Below are positions 17,058-26,078 of a stretch of DNA of 64,000 bases, in pieces. The position numbers and the translations under genes were made by a program. The DNA lies in the NCBI RefSeq assembly GCF_003952465.1, contig NZ_CP034448.1, positions 2,519,001-2,583,000 on the forward strand. Direction: 5' to 3'. The stretch comes from Mesorhizobium sp. M1B.F.Ca.ET.045.04.1.1. Its GTDB lineage: Bacteria; Pseudomonadota; Alphaproteobacteria; Rhizobiales; Rhizobiaceae. The number at the start of each line of letters is the position of its first letter. Positions within the stretch are counted from its first letter, which is position 1. The notes under the pieces are model-generated. The model was not told the DNA's origin, ran no database searches, and was given only the letters and a program-made list of their open reading frames with translations.

Positions 17058-18092
17058 ATGAACTGGAAGACAACAGCTACCGCCGTCGGGCTGGCGTTGC
17101 TCGCTTCGACAAGCTTGGCCCGCGCCGACGGCGTGCTGAACATCTACAATTGGGGCAACTACACCAGCCCCGACGTGATCAAGAAGTTCGAGCAGAAATA
17201 CAACGTCAAGGTGACCATCACCGATTACGATTCGAACGACACGGCGCTGGCCAAGGTCCGCCAGGGTGGCACCGGCTTCGATATCGCTGTGCCCTCGCAG
17301 ACCTTCCTTCCGATCTGGATCAAGGAGGGCCTCCTGCTCGAGACCGACCCCGGCAAGATGGAGAACTTCAAGAACGTGGCGCCGGAATGGGCCAATCCGG
17401 AATTCGATCCGGGCCGCAAATATTCGGTGCCGTGGGCCTGGGGCACGATCGGCGTCGTCGTCAACACCGACGCCTATAAGGGGCCGGCCGATTCATGGGG
17501 GATCATCTTCAACGCACCGGACGAGTTGAAGGGCAAGGTCAACGTCGTTCCCGAAATGAACGACGTGATCTTCGCAGCGATCAAATATCTCGGCGGCCAG
17601 CAATGCACCGACGACAAGGCGGTTCTCAAGAAGGTGCGCGACACGCTCGTTGCCGCCAAGCCGAACTGGATCGCTATGGAATACAACACCATCGAGAAGA
17701 TGGGCGCCGGCGACTTCAAGGCGACCAGCGACTGGAACGGCTCGGCGCTGCGCCAGCGGCTGGCCAACCCGGCCATCCACTACAACTACCCTAAGGAAGG
17801 TTTTGGCCTGTGGAGCGACAATGTGGTCGTCCTCAAGGAAGCCAAGAATGTCGAGAACGCCAAGCTGTTCCAGAATTTCATCATGGATCCGGAAAATGCC
17901 GCCGGCCTTTCGGCTTTCCACCGCTACGCCAACGCCATCACCGGTTCCGACAAATACATGCCGGCCGACATGAAGGACGCGCCGGAAGTGATCATTCCGG
18001 CTGACGCGAAGCCGCGTGGCGAGTTCCAGCGGATGTGCGCTCCGGAAGTGCAGGATATCTACACCAAGATCTGGACCGAACTGCAGAAGTAA
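17058..18092 (+). CDS. Periplasmic solute-binding protein (PotD/PotF-like)
   Basis: Substrate receptor of the importer, 344 residues. It has a Sec signal peptide (MNWKTTATAVGLALLASTSL, cleavage near LARA-DG) and the opening of polyamine-binding proteins, LNIYNWGNYTSPDVIKKFEQ. Other family features are GFDIAVPSQTFLPIWIKEG and PWAWGTIGVVVN. A GGGAG ribosome site precedes the ATG. The exact ligand cannot be read from sequence: putrescine, spermidine, or an acylated or oligomeric amine are all possible. Confidence 0.92.
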   Translation: MNWKTTATAVGLALLASTSLARADGVLNIYNWGNYTSPDVIKKFEQKYNVKVTITDYDSNDTALAKVRQGGTGFDIAVPSQTFLPIWIKEGLLLETDPGKMENFKNVAPEWANPEFDPGRKYSVPWAWGTIGVVVNTDAYKGPADSWGIIFNAPDELKGKVNVVPEMNDVIFAAIKYLGGQQCTDDKAVLKKVRDTLVAAKPNWIAMEYNTIEKMGAGDFKATSDWNGSALRQRLANPAIHYNYPKEGFGLWSDNVVVLKEAKNVENAKLFQNFIMDPENAAGLSAFHRYANAITGSDKYMPADMKDAPEVIIPADAKPRGEFQRMCAPEVQDIYTKIWTELQK

Positions 18093-18107
18093 AACGCGTC
18101 CCGACGG

Positions 18108-18131
18108 ACCCGGCGGCACACGCCGCCGGGT
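18108..18131. terminator. Strong hairpin after the binding-protein gene
   Basis: ACCCGGCGGC (18108-18117) and GCCGCCGGGT (18122-18131) form a perfect 10-base GC stem with an ACAC loop, 16 bases after the binding-protein stop. No T-tract follows, so it may protect the 3' end of the upstream message or reduce read-through to the hydrolases rather than terminate fully. Confidence 0.6.
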
Positions 18132-18158
18132 CGCGTCCATGTCGTCGGGAAGTTCATC

Positions 18159-19355
18159 ATGACCTCTTACCGCAACTCCGATCCGCGGCCGCCGATCATG
18201 CAGGGCTCGCCGCCCGTCATGGTACCGCCCAAACTCGATTGGGACAGGGGGCCCTGGAATCGCTGGGCCTTCCAGAATATCCGCGAGGTCCTGCCGACCG
18301 TCGAAGTCTGGCGCGGCCATGGTCATCGCCGTCGTCTCGAGCGCGCCGAGGTCGATCTCGATGCACTGCCGGTGGTGGACAGCACGGGTGCTGCGACGAC
18401 ACTCGCCGGATTGCTCGACGAGACCTATGCCGACGGCTTCCTGGTGCTCAAGGACGGCAGGATAGCCTATGAGCGCTATTTCAACGGCATGGACGAGCGC
18501 ACACTGCATCTGTCGCAGTCGATGGCGAAGTCGGTGACCGGATCGGTGTTCGGCATCCTGGTCGGACGCGGCCTTTTCGACCCCGCCAGGCTGGTGACCG
18601 ATTATCTGCCGGAGCTCGGCGAAACCGCCTGGGCCGGCGCTGCCGTGCAGCAGGTGCTCGACATGACGACGGGCGTGCGCTTTTCCGAGGAGTACACCGA
18701 TCGCTATTCCGAAATCGGCCAGGTCGATGTCGCCACGGGCTGGAAGCCGATCCCGCCGGGCAGCGATCCAGACTTCCAGTGGCCGTCGCATCTGTTCGAG
18801 CTGATCCTGCGGCTGAAGGACAAGGTGCGGGAGCATGGCGAGGCCTTCGAGTACCGCTCGATCGAGACGGATGTGCTTGCCTTCATCATGGAGCGGGTGA
18901 GCGGCAGGCGCCTGGCGCAGCTTGTCTCGGAAGAACTCTGGCAAAAGCTCGGCGCCGACGAGAGCGCATGTTTCACGGTCGACAGCGCCGGCTATGCGCT
19001 GGCCGATGGCGGCTTCAACGCGACGCTGCGCGACTATGGCCGCTTCGGCCAATTGATCCTCGACAATGGCGGCGGCGTGATCCCGGCCGACTGGATCGAG
19101 GCGACGCGCACCGGCAAGCATGGGCCGAATTTCAGCCCGAGCCTGCCGGACGGCAGTTATCGCAACCAGTTCTGGATCGAGGATTCGCGCTCGCGCTCGC
19201 TGATGTGCCGCGGCGTGTTCGGCCAGATGATCCATATCAGTTGGGAGCACCGGATGGTCGTGGTGAAGCTCTCGACCTATCCGGATTTCCTCAACGCCGC
19301 CTATTCGGTGGCGACGCTGAAGGCGGTGCACGCCATAGCGGCGGCGCTCGCCTGA
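18159..19355 (+). CDS. Serine hydrolase of the beta-lactamase/NylB (6-aminohexanoate-dimer hydrolase) family, copy 1
   Basis: A 398-residue protein of the class C beta-lactamase fold with no obvious signal peptide, so probably cytoplasmic. Catalytic motifs are SMAK (Ser121, Lys124; SxxK) and YRS (Tyr232). The flanking WNRWAFQNIREVLPTVEVWR and DMTTGVRFSEEYTD resemble 6-aminohexanoate-dimer hydrolases and 1,4-butanediol diacrylate esterases. NylB-type enzymes split linear oligoamides. It follows the polyamine-type transporter by 66 bases with a hairpin between, so the physiological substrate may be an imported amide. Confidence 0.85.
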   Translation: MTSYRNSDPRPPIMQGSPPVMVPPKLDWDRGPWNRWAFQNIREVLPTVEVWRGHGHRRRLERAEVDLDALPVVDSTGAATTLAGLLDETYADGFLVLKDGRIAYERYFNGMDERTLHLSQSMAKSVTGSVFGILVGRGLFDPARLVTDYLPELGETAWAGAAVQQVLDMTTGVRFSEEYTDRYSEIGQVDVATGWKPIPPGSDPDFQWPSHLFELILRLKDKVREHGEAFEYRSIETDVLAFIMERVSGRRLAQLVSEELWQKLGADESACFTVDSAGYALADGGFNATLRDYGRFGQLILDNGGGVIPADWIEATRTGKHGPNFSPSLPDGSYRNQFWIEDSRSRSLMCRGVFGQMIHISWEHRMVVVKLSTYPDFLNAAYSVATLKAVHAIAAALA

Positions 19356-19386
19356 AGATCAGAGATAAAACACCCGGGAGACAATC

Positions 19387-20565
19387 GTGACCGGCAAGAC
19401 TGCGTTCGAGACCAAATACGGCTTTTCCCGAAAGGATGTGCGGCTCGACAACTGGCGGCTGAGGCCTTTCAGCCAATGGTCGTTCCAGAATGTCGGCGAA
19501 CTTGTCCCGTCGGTGCATGTTGCCGCCGCGCCCGGCGGAGAGGCGCAGGCGAAGCCTCTCGGTGCGCTGCTCGAAGAAAAGGTCTCGCTTGCTGGCGGGC
19601 CCGAAACCGTCGAGGCTTTCCTCAAACGCTCAGACACCGATGGGCTGGCGATCGTTAAAGGCGGCAAGCTGGTCGGCGACTGGTCGGCACCGCACATGGC
19701 GTTCGGAGCGCGGCACATCATCTTCTCGATCAGCAAGTCGGTGACTGCCATTCTCGCCGGCATTCTGGAAGGCGAGGGGGTGTTCGATCCTGAGGCGCCG
19801 GTAACGCGGTACATCCCCGAGGCCAAGGGGTCGGCCTATGGCGATGCCAGCGTGCGCAACGTGCTCGACATGACGGTCAGCCTGGATTTCGAGGAGGCCT
19901 ATCTCGATCCGGAAAGCGCCTTCGCCCGCTATCGCCGCGCGACGCTGTGGAATCCCGGCGGCGGGTCGGAAAGCCTCGCGGCGTTCCTGTTGACGCTGCA
20001 GCGTCTGGCCGAGCCGCATGGGCAGACCTACCGCTACCGCTCGCCCAATTCGGATATGCTCGGCATCCTGGTGGAGCGAGCCTCGGGCAAGCGCGTCAGT
20101 GACTTGCTAGCTAAGAAACTGTGGCTGCCGCTGGGCGCCGCGAGCGAGATGTCGGTGACGGTCGACATGGAAGGCACGGCGCGCACCGCCGGCGGCATGT
20201 CGATGACGCCGCGCGACCTTGCCCGCATCGGCGAGATGATGCGGCAGGGCGGCACGGCCAATGGCCGCCAAATCGTGCCGGAAGCCTGGGTGCGCGATAC
20301 GGTCGCCGCCGGCGGCAGCCATGAAGCCTGGCAGCGCGGCACCATGGCGTTTCTGTTCCCCAAGGGGCGCTACCGCAACAAATGGTACCAGATGGGCACG
20401 ACAAGAGGCGCCTTCTGCGGCATCGGCATCCACGGGCAGTGGCTTTACGTCAATCCCAGGGACGAGGTGGTGATCGCGAAGATGTCGTCGCAGCCGGAGC
20501 CGGTGGATGATGTGCTCGACATCGATATCGTGGCGTTCTTCGAGGCGCTGAGCGGGATGGTCTGA
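19387..20565 (+). CDS. Serine hydrolase of the beta-lactamase/NylB family, copy 2
   Basis: A 392-residue paralogue of the preceding gene, starting at a GTG with GGGAG upstream, 31 bases after it. It has SISK (Ser114, Lys117) and YRS (Tyr217) as catalytic motifs. The shared opening (LDNWRLRPFSQWSFQNVGEL) is like that of copy 1, so they probably arose by tandem duplication, but they have diverged strongly and may act on different substrates. It is probably the last gene of the transporter-hydrolase operon. Confidence 0.85.
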   Translation: MTGKTAFETKYGFSRKDVRLDNWRLRPFSQWSFQNVGELVPSVHVAAAPGGEAQAKPLGALLEEKVSLAGGPETVEAFLKRSDTDGLAIVKGGKLVGDWSAPHMAFGARHIIFSISKSVTAILAGILEGEGVFDPEAPVTRYIPEAKGSAYGDASVRNVLDMTVSLDFEEAYLDPESAFARYRRATLWNPGGGSESLAAFLLTLQRLAEPHGQTYRYRSPNSDMLGILVERASGKRVSDLLAKKLWLPLGAASEMSVTVDMEGTARTAGGMSMTPRDLARIGEMMRQGGTANGRQIVPEAWVRDTVAAGGSHEAWQRGTMAFLFPKGRYRNKWYQMGTTRGAFCGIGIHGQWLYVNPRDEVVIAKMSSQPEPVDDVLDIDIVAFFEALSGMV

Positions 20566-20592
20566 GGGGCTTATCGAGCCGACAGTCTATGT

Positions 20593-20774
20593 CGGCGCTG
20601 CCCCTCATCCGCCTGCCGGCACCTTCTCCCCGTATAGTGACGGGGAGAAGGAGGATGGCCGCAACTCGGCGCTTTTCCTGCAGCGCTGGCGATTGGCGAA
20701 ACCGGCGATGAGAGTGCCCCTCTCCCCGTCACTATACGGGGAGAGGATGCCGGCAGGCAGGTGAGGGGCGGCGC
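20593..20774. repeat. Large inverted intergenic repeat, family A (CTCCCCGT...ACGGGGAG)
   Basis: The left arm begins GGCGCTGCCCCTCAT at 20595 and the right arm ends GTGAGGGGCGGCGCC at 20774. They are near-perfect reverse complements over about 55 bases with roughly 70 unrelated bases between. Each arm holds its own palindrome CTCCCCGTATAGTGACGGGGAG or its complement. It fills most of the 316-base gap between the second hydrolase and tex. Related copies are at 43285-43417 and 50691-50860. Confidence 0.85.
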
Positions 20775-20881
20775 CAACCTTAGACCGGTTTCCTGTGGAC
20801 CCCTCATCCAGTTGAAACCAACCCGGTTGGCGCAGCCGCCATCCCGGCCTATGGTCGCCGCTCTTTTCGACAGGGACCAGC

Positions 20882-23200
20882 ATGGCATCGGACATCAAGC
20901 GCATCGCAGCAATCATCGCGGCCGAGATCGACTCGCGGCCCGAACAGGCTGCGGCGGCCATTGGGCTGCTCGACGAAGGCGCGACGGTGCCGTTCGTGGC
21001 GCGCTACCGCAAGGAGGTCACCGGCGGGCTCGACGACACGCAGCTGCGCGACCTTTCCGAGCGGCTTGCCTATCTGCGCGAGCTCGATGCGCGCCGCGAG
21101 ACCATCCTCGGTTCCATCCGCGAGCAGGGCAAGTTGACCGAAGAGCTCGAGGCCAAGATCGCCGCGGCGGCCACCAAGGCGGAGCTCGAGGACATCTATC
21201 TGCCCTACAAGCCGAAGCGCCGCACCAAGGCCGAGATCGCCAGGGAGCGCGGGCTTGGACCTCTGGCCGAGGGGATCCTCGCCGATCGTTCGGCCGTGCC
21301 TGCGGAACTCGCGCTCGCCTATGTCACGGAAGAGGTGGCCGACGTTAAAGCGGCGCTCGAAGGCGCGCGCGACATCCTGTCGGAGCAGTTCGCCGAGAAT
21401 GCCGACCTGGTCGGCAAGCTGCGCGCCTATATGAAGGAACGCGCCTTCCTGCGCGCTCACGTCGTCGACGGCAAGCAGGAGGCGGGCGCGAAATTCTCGG
21501 ACTATTTCGACCATGCCGAGCGCTGGGCGGGCGTTCCCAGCCACCGCGCCTTGGCCATGCTGCGCGGCCGCAACGAAGAAGTGCTGTCGCTCGACATCGA
21601 GGTCGATGCCGACGACGCCTCGCCGGTGAAGCCGGTCGAGCGCATGATCGCCAATGCCTATGCCATCGGCGGCAATCTGCCGGGCGACAAATGGTTGATG
21701 GAGGTCGCCGGCTGGACTTGGCGGATCAAGCTGTCGCTGCACCTCACGCTCGACCTGATGCGCGACTTGCGCGAGCGGGCCGAGGAAGAGGCGATCCATG
21801 TCTTCGCGCGCAATCTCAAGGACCTGCTGCTTGCAGCGCCGGCCGGCTCGCGACCCACCATGGGCCTCGATCCGGGCATCCGCACCGGCGTCAAGGTGGC
21901 GGTGGTCGACGGGACCGGCAAGCTGGTGGCAACGACGACCGTCTATCCTTTCCCGCCCAGGAACGATGTGCGCGGCACGCAGGCCGAACTTGCCGCCCTC
22001 ATCCGCCAGCACAAGGTCGAGCTGATCTCGATCGGCAACGGCACCGGCAGCCGCGAGACCGAGAAGCTGGTGGCCGACTTGCTGTCCAGCCTGCCTGCGG
22101 ATGGCGGGCCGAAGCCGCTCAAGGTTATCGTCAGCGAGGCTGGCGCTTCGGTCTATTCGGCTTCGGCGACCGCAGCGGCGGAATTCCCCGGCCTGGATGT
22201 GTCGTTGCGCGGCGCGGTGTCGATCGCCAGGCGCTTGCAGGATCCGCTCGCCGAGCTGGTCAAGATCGAGCCGAAGTCGATCGGCGTCGGCCAGTACCAG
22301 CACGATGTCGACCAATACCGGCTCGGCCGCTCGCTGGAAGCGGTGGTTGAGGACGCGGTCAATGCCGTCGGCGTCGACCTCAACACGGCGTCGGCGCCGC
22401 TGCTGGCGCGGGTTTCTGGGCTGGGGCCGTCGCTCGCCGAAGCGATCGTCGCGCATCGCGATGCCGGCGGTCCCTTCGCCACACGCCGCGATCTGCTCAA
22501 TGTGTCACGTCTCGGGCCGCGCGCGTTCGAGCAGTGCGCCGGCTTCCTGCGCATTCCGAATGGCGCGGAGCCGCTCGATGCTTCCTCAGTGCATCCGGAG
22601 GCCTATGGCGTGGCAAAGAAGATCGTCGCCGCCTGCGGGCGTGACGTGCGCTCGCTGATGGGCGACAGCGCGGCGCTCAAGGCGCTCGACCCGCGCGTCT
22701 TCGTCGACGAGCGTTTCGGCCTGCCGACGGTGCGCGACATCATCGCCGAGCTGGAAAAGCCCGGCCGCGATCCGCGTCCCGGCTTCAAGACGGCGACCTT
22801 TGCCGACGGCGTCGACGACATCAAGGATCTGAAGCCCGGTATGTTGCTCGAAGGCACCGTCACCAATGTCGCGGCCTTCGGCGCCTTCGTCGACATCGGC
22901 GTGCATCAGGACGGGCTGGTGCATGTCTCGCAGCTGGCCGATCGCTTCATCAAGGACGCGCATGAGGTGGTGAAGGCCGGCGATGTGGTGAAGGTGCGGG
23001 TCGTCGACGTCGACATCAAGCGCAACCGTATCGGGCTATCGATGCGCAAGGATGGCGATGGCGGAGCTTCGCGTGGCGGCCAGCGTGACGGTGGCGGCGG
23101 CAAGCCAGCGCCGCGCTCGCCGGCGCCGCAGCGCCAGCCGGAAAGACCGGTGCAGGGCGCGTTTGGCGCTGCGCTTGCGGAAGCGATGAAGCGGAAGTAA
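20882..23200 (+). CDS. tex: Transcription accessory protein Tex (S1 RNA-binding)
   Basis: A 772-residue cytoplasmic nucleic-acid-binding protein with the full Tex layout: an N-terminal helical region ([37 protein letters not shown]), a YqgF/RuvC-like domain ([20 protein letters not shown]), helix-hairpin-helix motifs ([20 protein letters not shown]) and a C-terminal S1 domain ([20 protein letters not shown]). A Gly/Pro/Arg-rich tail follows. The start ATG has AGGGACC upstream. It stands alone and is probably a housekeeping gene. Confidence 0.96.
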   Translation: MASDIKRIAAIIAAEIDSRPEQAAAAIGLLDEGATVPFVARYRKEVTGGLDDTQLRDLSERLAYLRELDARRETILGSIREQGKLTEELEAKIAAAATKAELEDIYLPYKPKRRTKAEIARERGLGPLAEGILADRSAVPAELALAYVTEEVADVKAALEGARDILSEQFAENADLVGKLRAYMKERAFLRAHVVDGKQEAGAKFSDYFDHAERWAGVPSHRALAMLRGRNEEVLSLDIEVDADDASPVKPVERMIANAYAIGGNLPGDKWLMEVAGWTWRIKLSLHLTLDLMRDLRERAEEEAIHVFARNLKDLLLAAPAGSRPTMGLDPGIRTGVKVAVVDGTGKLVATTTVYPFPPRNDVRGTQAELAALIRQHKVELISIGNGTGSRETEKLVADLLSSLPADGGPKPLKVIVSEAGASVYSASATAAAEFPGLDVSLRGAVSIARRLQDPLAELVKIEPKSIGVGQYQHDVDQYRLGRSLEAVVEDAVNAVGVDLNTASAPLLARVSGLGPSLAEAIVAHRDAGGPFATRRDLLNVSRLGPRAFEQCAGFLRIPNGAEPLDASSVHPEAYGVAKKIVAACGRDVRSLMGDSAALKALDPRVFVDERFGLPTVRDIIAELEKPGRDPRPGFKTATFADGVDDIKDLKPGMLLEGTVTNVAAFGAFVDIGVHQDGLVHVSQLADRFIKDAHEVVKAGDVVKVRVVDVDIKRNRIGLSMRKDGDGGASRGGQRDGGGGKPAPRSPAPQRQPERPVQGAFGAALAEAMKRK

Positions 23201-23265
23201 TCTCGAATGGTTCCTTGCAATCAATAGAGCGTTATCTACCATCCGTGTGTGGAGAGACGCGCGAT

Positions 23266-23460
23266 ATGGCAAGTTTCGAGAAAGTGAGTATCCACGAGCT
23301 GGGGCGCCTTTGGGACGAGGGCATGGCGAGTGGCAGCTCGGTCGATGGAAACCAGGCTTTCGCCCGGATCAAAAGCAAGCTCGATGCGAAAGTTGCCGAA
23401 ACGCAAGTCTCAATGACGCTAGGCTTACAGCTGGAAGCGGAAGCGACGAAGCGCAAATAG
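23266..23460 (+). CDS. Small hypothetical protein, ParD-antitoxin-like
   Basis: A 64-residue ORF with GGAGAG at good distance before its ATG, so translation is plausible. The sequence ELGRLWDEGMASGSSVDGNQ and ARIKSKLDAKVAE resembles the C-terminal toxin-binding region of some ParD-type antitoxins. No toxin gene lies beside it: upstream is tex and downstream is a convergent LysR gene whose stop abuts its own. It may be an orphan or a remnant. Assignment is weak. Confidence 0.45.
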   Translation: MASFEKVSIHELGRLWDEGMASGSSVDGNQAFARIKSKLDAKVAETQVSMTLGLQLEAEATKRK

Positions 23461-24372
23461 CTACCACGCCAGAACAGTCGGTTCCTTCTCGACTTGACCC
23501 AGCAGCCAGTCGCGGAAGCTGGCGACTGGTGGATGACCGCGTTTGTCATGCGGGACAACGAGGTAATAGGCGCTGCGGCTCTGCATCGGCTGGCCGGGCG
23601 CGGGCACCAACTGGCCGCGCTGCAATTCTCCGGCAATCAGGATTTCCGGCAGCAGTGCGACGCCGAGCCCGGCCATGCAGGCCTGGGCGACCGTGCCGAA
23701 CTGCTCGAACTGCATGCCGGGACCGGTCGGCGCCTCGAGCCCCTGCTCTTCGAACCACTCGTTCCATGCGCCCGGGCGGGTTGCCATATGCAGCAGCGGC
23801 AGGCGGCTGATGTCGGCCGGCGTAGCGACGTCGCGGGTGGCGAGAAATTCCGGCGAAACCACCGGCATCACGGTTTCGCGCATCAAAAGCGTGCTGTCGG
23901 CGTCCGGCCAGTCGGGCGTGCCGTGATGAATCGCGGCGTCGAGCCGCTCGCGGGCGAAGTCGAAGCGGCCGATGCGGGTGGCGAAGTTGATGGTGACGTC
24001 GGGGTGACGGGCGACGAAATCCGGGATCAGCGGCATCAGCCAGCGCGTGCCGAAGGTCGGCAGGATGGCAAGGTTGAGGACGCCGCTATGCCGATTGCTC
24101 ATCAATCCAAGCGCGGCATCGCGCAACTGGCCCAGCGCCGAGCGCACCGCCTCGGCGTAGGTTTCTCCCGCCGTCGACAGCCGGACATTGCGGCTGTCGC
24201 GCTCGAATAATCGTCGGCCGAACTGTTCCTCCAACAGGCCGATCTGCCGGCTGACGGCCCCTTGTGTTAGATCGAGCTCGCGCGCGGCGGCGGTGAAGGA
24301 GCCAAGGCGCGCCACCGCCTCGAAGGCGGCAAGGGCGCTGATGTTCGGCAAAAGGCGGCGCTGGACGTTCAT
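23461..24372 (-). CDS. LysR-family transcriptional regulator (GcvA-like), probable gcdH regulator
   Basis: A 303-residue regulator with an N-terminal winged helix (LAAFEAVARLGSFTAAAREL, then TQGAVSRQIGLLEEQFGRRL) and a periplasmic-binding-like effector domain (GVLNLAILPTFGTRWLMPLI). The opening and effector domain resemble the GcvA group. It is divergently transcribed from gcdH across about 106 bases, the usual arrangement for a LysR regulator and its target. Glutarate or glutaryl-CoA sensing is inferred from this context. Confidence 0.88.
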   Translation of the reverse strand: MNVQRRLLPNISALAAFEAVARLGSFTAAARELDLTQGAVSRQIGLLEEQFGRRLFERDSRNVRLSTAGETYAEAVRSALGQLRDAALGLMSNRHSGVLNLAILPTFGTRWLMPLIPDFVARHPDVTINFATRIGRFDFARERLDAAIHHGTPDWPDADSTLLMRETVMPVVSPEFLATRDVATPADISRLPLLHMATRPGAWNEWFEEQGLEAPTGPGMQFEQFGTVAQACMAGLGVALLPEILIAGELQRGQLVPAPGQPMQSRSAYYLVVPHDKRGHPPVASFRDWLLGQVEKEPTVLAW

Positions 24373-24478
24373 GATCCATTACTAACCCTCATTGATCCGT
24401 GATGCAATTTTGTTTGATTTTTTCCATGTGGAGGCCGATAAGCCGGGCAATCCAAGATTTTGCCGGGAGCACACGGTC
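24373..24478. promoter_or_regulatory. Divergent promoter region between the LysR gene and gcdH
   Basis: This gap of about 106 bases between divergent genes is AT-richer than its surroundings (24378-24428) and should hold the LysR box and both promoters. A candidate T-N11-A site was not fixed with confidence. GGGAG precedes the gcdH ATG. Confidence 0.45.
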
Positions 24479-25669
24479 ATGGCCGCCGAGAAGAACGCCT
24501 TCGTCTGGAACGATCCTTTCCTGATCGAGGATCAACTTTCCGAGGATGAACGCATGGTGCGCGACGGCGCGGCGGCGTTCGCCGCCGACAAGCTCGCGCC
24601 CCGCATCGAGGAAGCCTATGCCGAGGAAAAGACCGATCCCTCGATCTTCCGCGAGATGGGCGAGGCTGGCCTGCTCGGCATTACCATTCCGGAGGAATAT
24701 GGCGGGCTCGGCGCCGGCTACGTGACCTACGGCCTGGTCGCGCGCGAAGTCGAGCGCATCGATTCCGGTTACCGCTCGATGATGAGCGTGCAGTCGTCGC
24801 TGGTCATGTATCCGATCCACGCCTATGGCTCGGAGGAGCAGCGCAAGAAATACCTGCCGAAGCTCGCCTCCGGCGAATGGATCGGCTGCTTCGGCCTCAC
24901 CGAGCCGGACGCCGGCTCCGACCCGGGCGGCATGAAGACGCGCGCGGAGAAGACGACGAACGGCTACAGGCTTTCCGGCTCCAAGATGTGGATCTCCAAC
25001 GCCCCGATCGCCGACGTCTTCGTCGTCTGGGCGAAGTCGGCAGCACACGACAACCAGATCCGCGGTTTCGTGCTGGAAAAAGGCATGAAGGGGCTTTCGG
25101 CGCCGAAAATCGGAGGCAAGCTCAGCCTGCGCGCGTCGATCACCGGCGAGGTGGTGATGGAAGGCGTCGAAGTCGGCGAAGAGGCGCTGCTGCCCAACGT
25201 CTCGGGCCTGAAAGGACCGTTCGGCTGCCTCAACCGCGCGCGCTACGGTATTTCCTGGGGCGCCATGGGTGCCGCCGAGGATTGCTGGCACCGGGCGCGG
25301 CAATACGGCCTCGACCGCAAACAGTTCGGCAAGCCGCTCGCCGGCACGCAGCTCTTCCAGAAGAAGCTCGCCGACATGCAGACCGAGATCGCGCTCGGCC
25401 TGCAGGGTAGCTTGCGCGTCGGCCGGCTGATGGACGAGGGCAAGATGGCGCCGGAGATGATCTCCATCGTCAAGCGCAACAATTGCGGCAAGGCCCTCGA
25501 CATCGCCCGCCAGGCTCGCGACATGCATGGCGGCAACGGCATCCAGATCGGCTACCACGTGATGCGCCACGCGCAGAACCTGGAGACGGTGAATACCTAT
25601 GAGGGCACGCATGACGTGCATGCGCTGATCCTGGGAAGGGCTCAAACGGGTATCCAGGCGTTTTTCTAA
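24479..25669 (+). CDS. gcdH: Glutaryl-CoA dehydrogenase
   Basis: FAD enzyme of the acyl-CoA dehydrogenase family that oxidises and decarboxylates glutaryl-CoA to crotonyl-CoA in lysine, tryptophan and glutarate breakdown. The 396-residue product has [20 protein letters not shown] (FAD/substrate loop), [18 protein letters not shown], the Arg in [19 protein letters not shown] and the catalytic Glu in [20 protein letters not shown]. This last motif separates GcdH from other acyl-CoA dehydrogenases. The ATG at 24479 is preferred to one 87 bases upstream, which adds sequence unlike the family. Confidence 0.94.
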   Translation: MAAEKNAFVWNDPFLIEDQLSEDERMVRDGAAAFAADKLAPRIEEAYAEEKTDPSIFREMGEAGLLGITIPEEYGGLGAGYVTYGLVAREVERIDSGYRSMMSVQSSLVMYPIHAYGSEEQRKKYLPKLASGEWIGCFGLTEPDAGSDPGGMKTRAEKTTNGYRLSGSKMWISNAPIADVFVVWAKSAAHDNQIRGFVLEKGMKGLSAPKIGGKLSLRASITGEVVMEGVEVGEEALLPNVSGLKGPFGCLNRARYGISWGAMGAAEDCWHRARQYGLDRKQFGKPLAGTQLFQKKLADMQTEIALGLQGSLRVGRLMDEGKMAPEMISIVKRNNCGKALDIARQARDMHGGNGIQIGYHVMRHAQNLETVNTYEGTHDVHALILGRAQTGIQAFF

Positions 25670-26078
25670 GCCGGCTAACCCATCCGCTTCGTCATCCTCT
25701 GGCGGAGCAGAAGCGAAGCAAAACTGGAGCCGCCGAGTTCCTTCGCGCCCCCCTCTGGCCTGCCGGCCATCTCCCCCTCAAGGGGGGAGATCAGATATTC
25801 GCCGGCTTTCGCCAATCTCCGGCGTTGCAGGAAGGCGCCGGCGACGAAGCTGCCAATCTCCCCCCTTGAGGGGGAGATGTCCGGCAGGACAGAGGGGGGT
25901 GCTGTCCCGCCAGCGTTGGCTCTGTGCGGCTGCAACGCTTTGTCGTCAGCGAGCGGAGTGCTCTGTTTCGCGATGCTATGATAGTTGCTTAAATTAGGTG
26001 CAGCGCAACATCTCTGCTTGGAGAATGCCCAGGACTTGTGTCAGGGTCTGGCGGTAAAACGCCATTCTCCGGGGCACC
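25670..26078. repeat. Intergenic region with family B inverted repeat (about 25746-25902)
   Basis: This gap between gcdH and the transglutaminase operon has no gene. Its core is a long inverted repeat: a left arm near 25746-25791 (CCCCCTCTGGCCTGCC and CTCCCCCTCAAGG) and a right arm near 25855-25902 (CCTTGAGGGGGAGATG and GACAGAGGGGGG). The spacer CTTTCGCCAATC...GTTGCAGGA is also found in the copy at 53028-53186, so the whole unit is a repeated element. The remaining 26 kb-side segment should hold the operon promoter, which is not clear by eye. Confidence 0.8.

Noticed and set aside
25675..25935. An 86-codon minus-strand frame after gcdH
   Set aside because: It translates the family B repeat (SPLEGEMAGRPEGG) and has no ribosome site or family.
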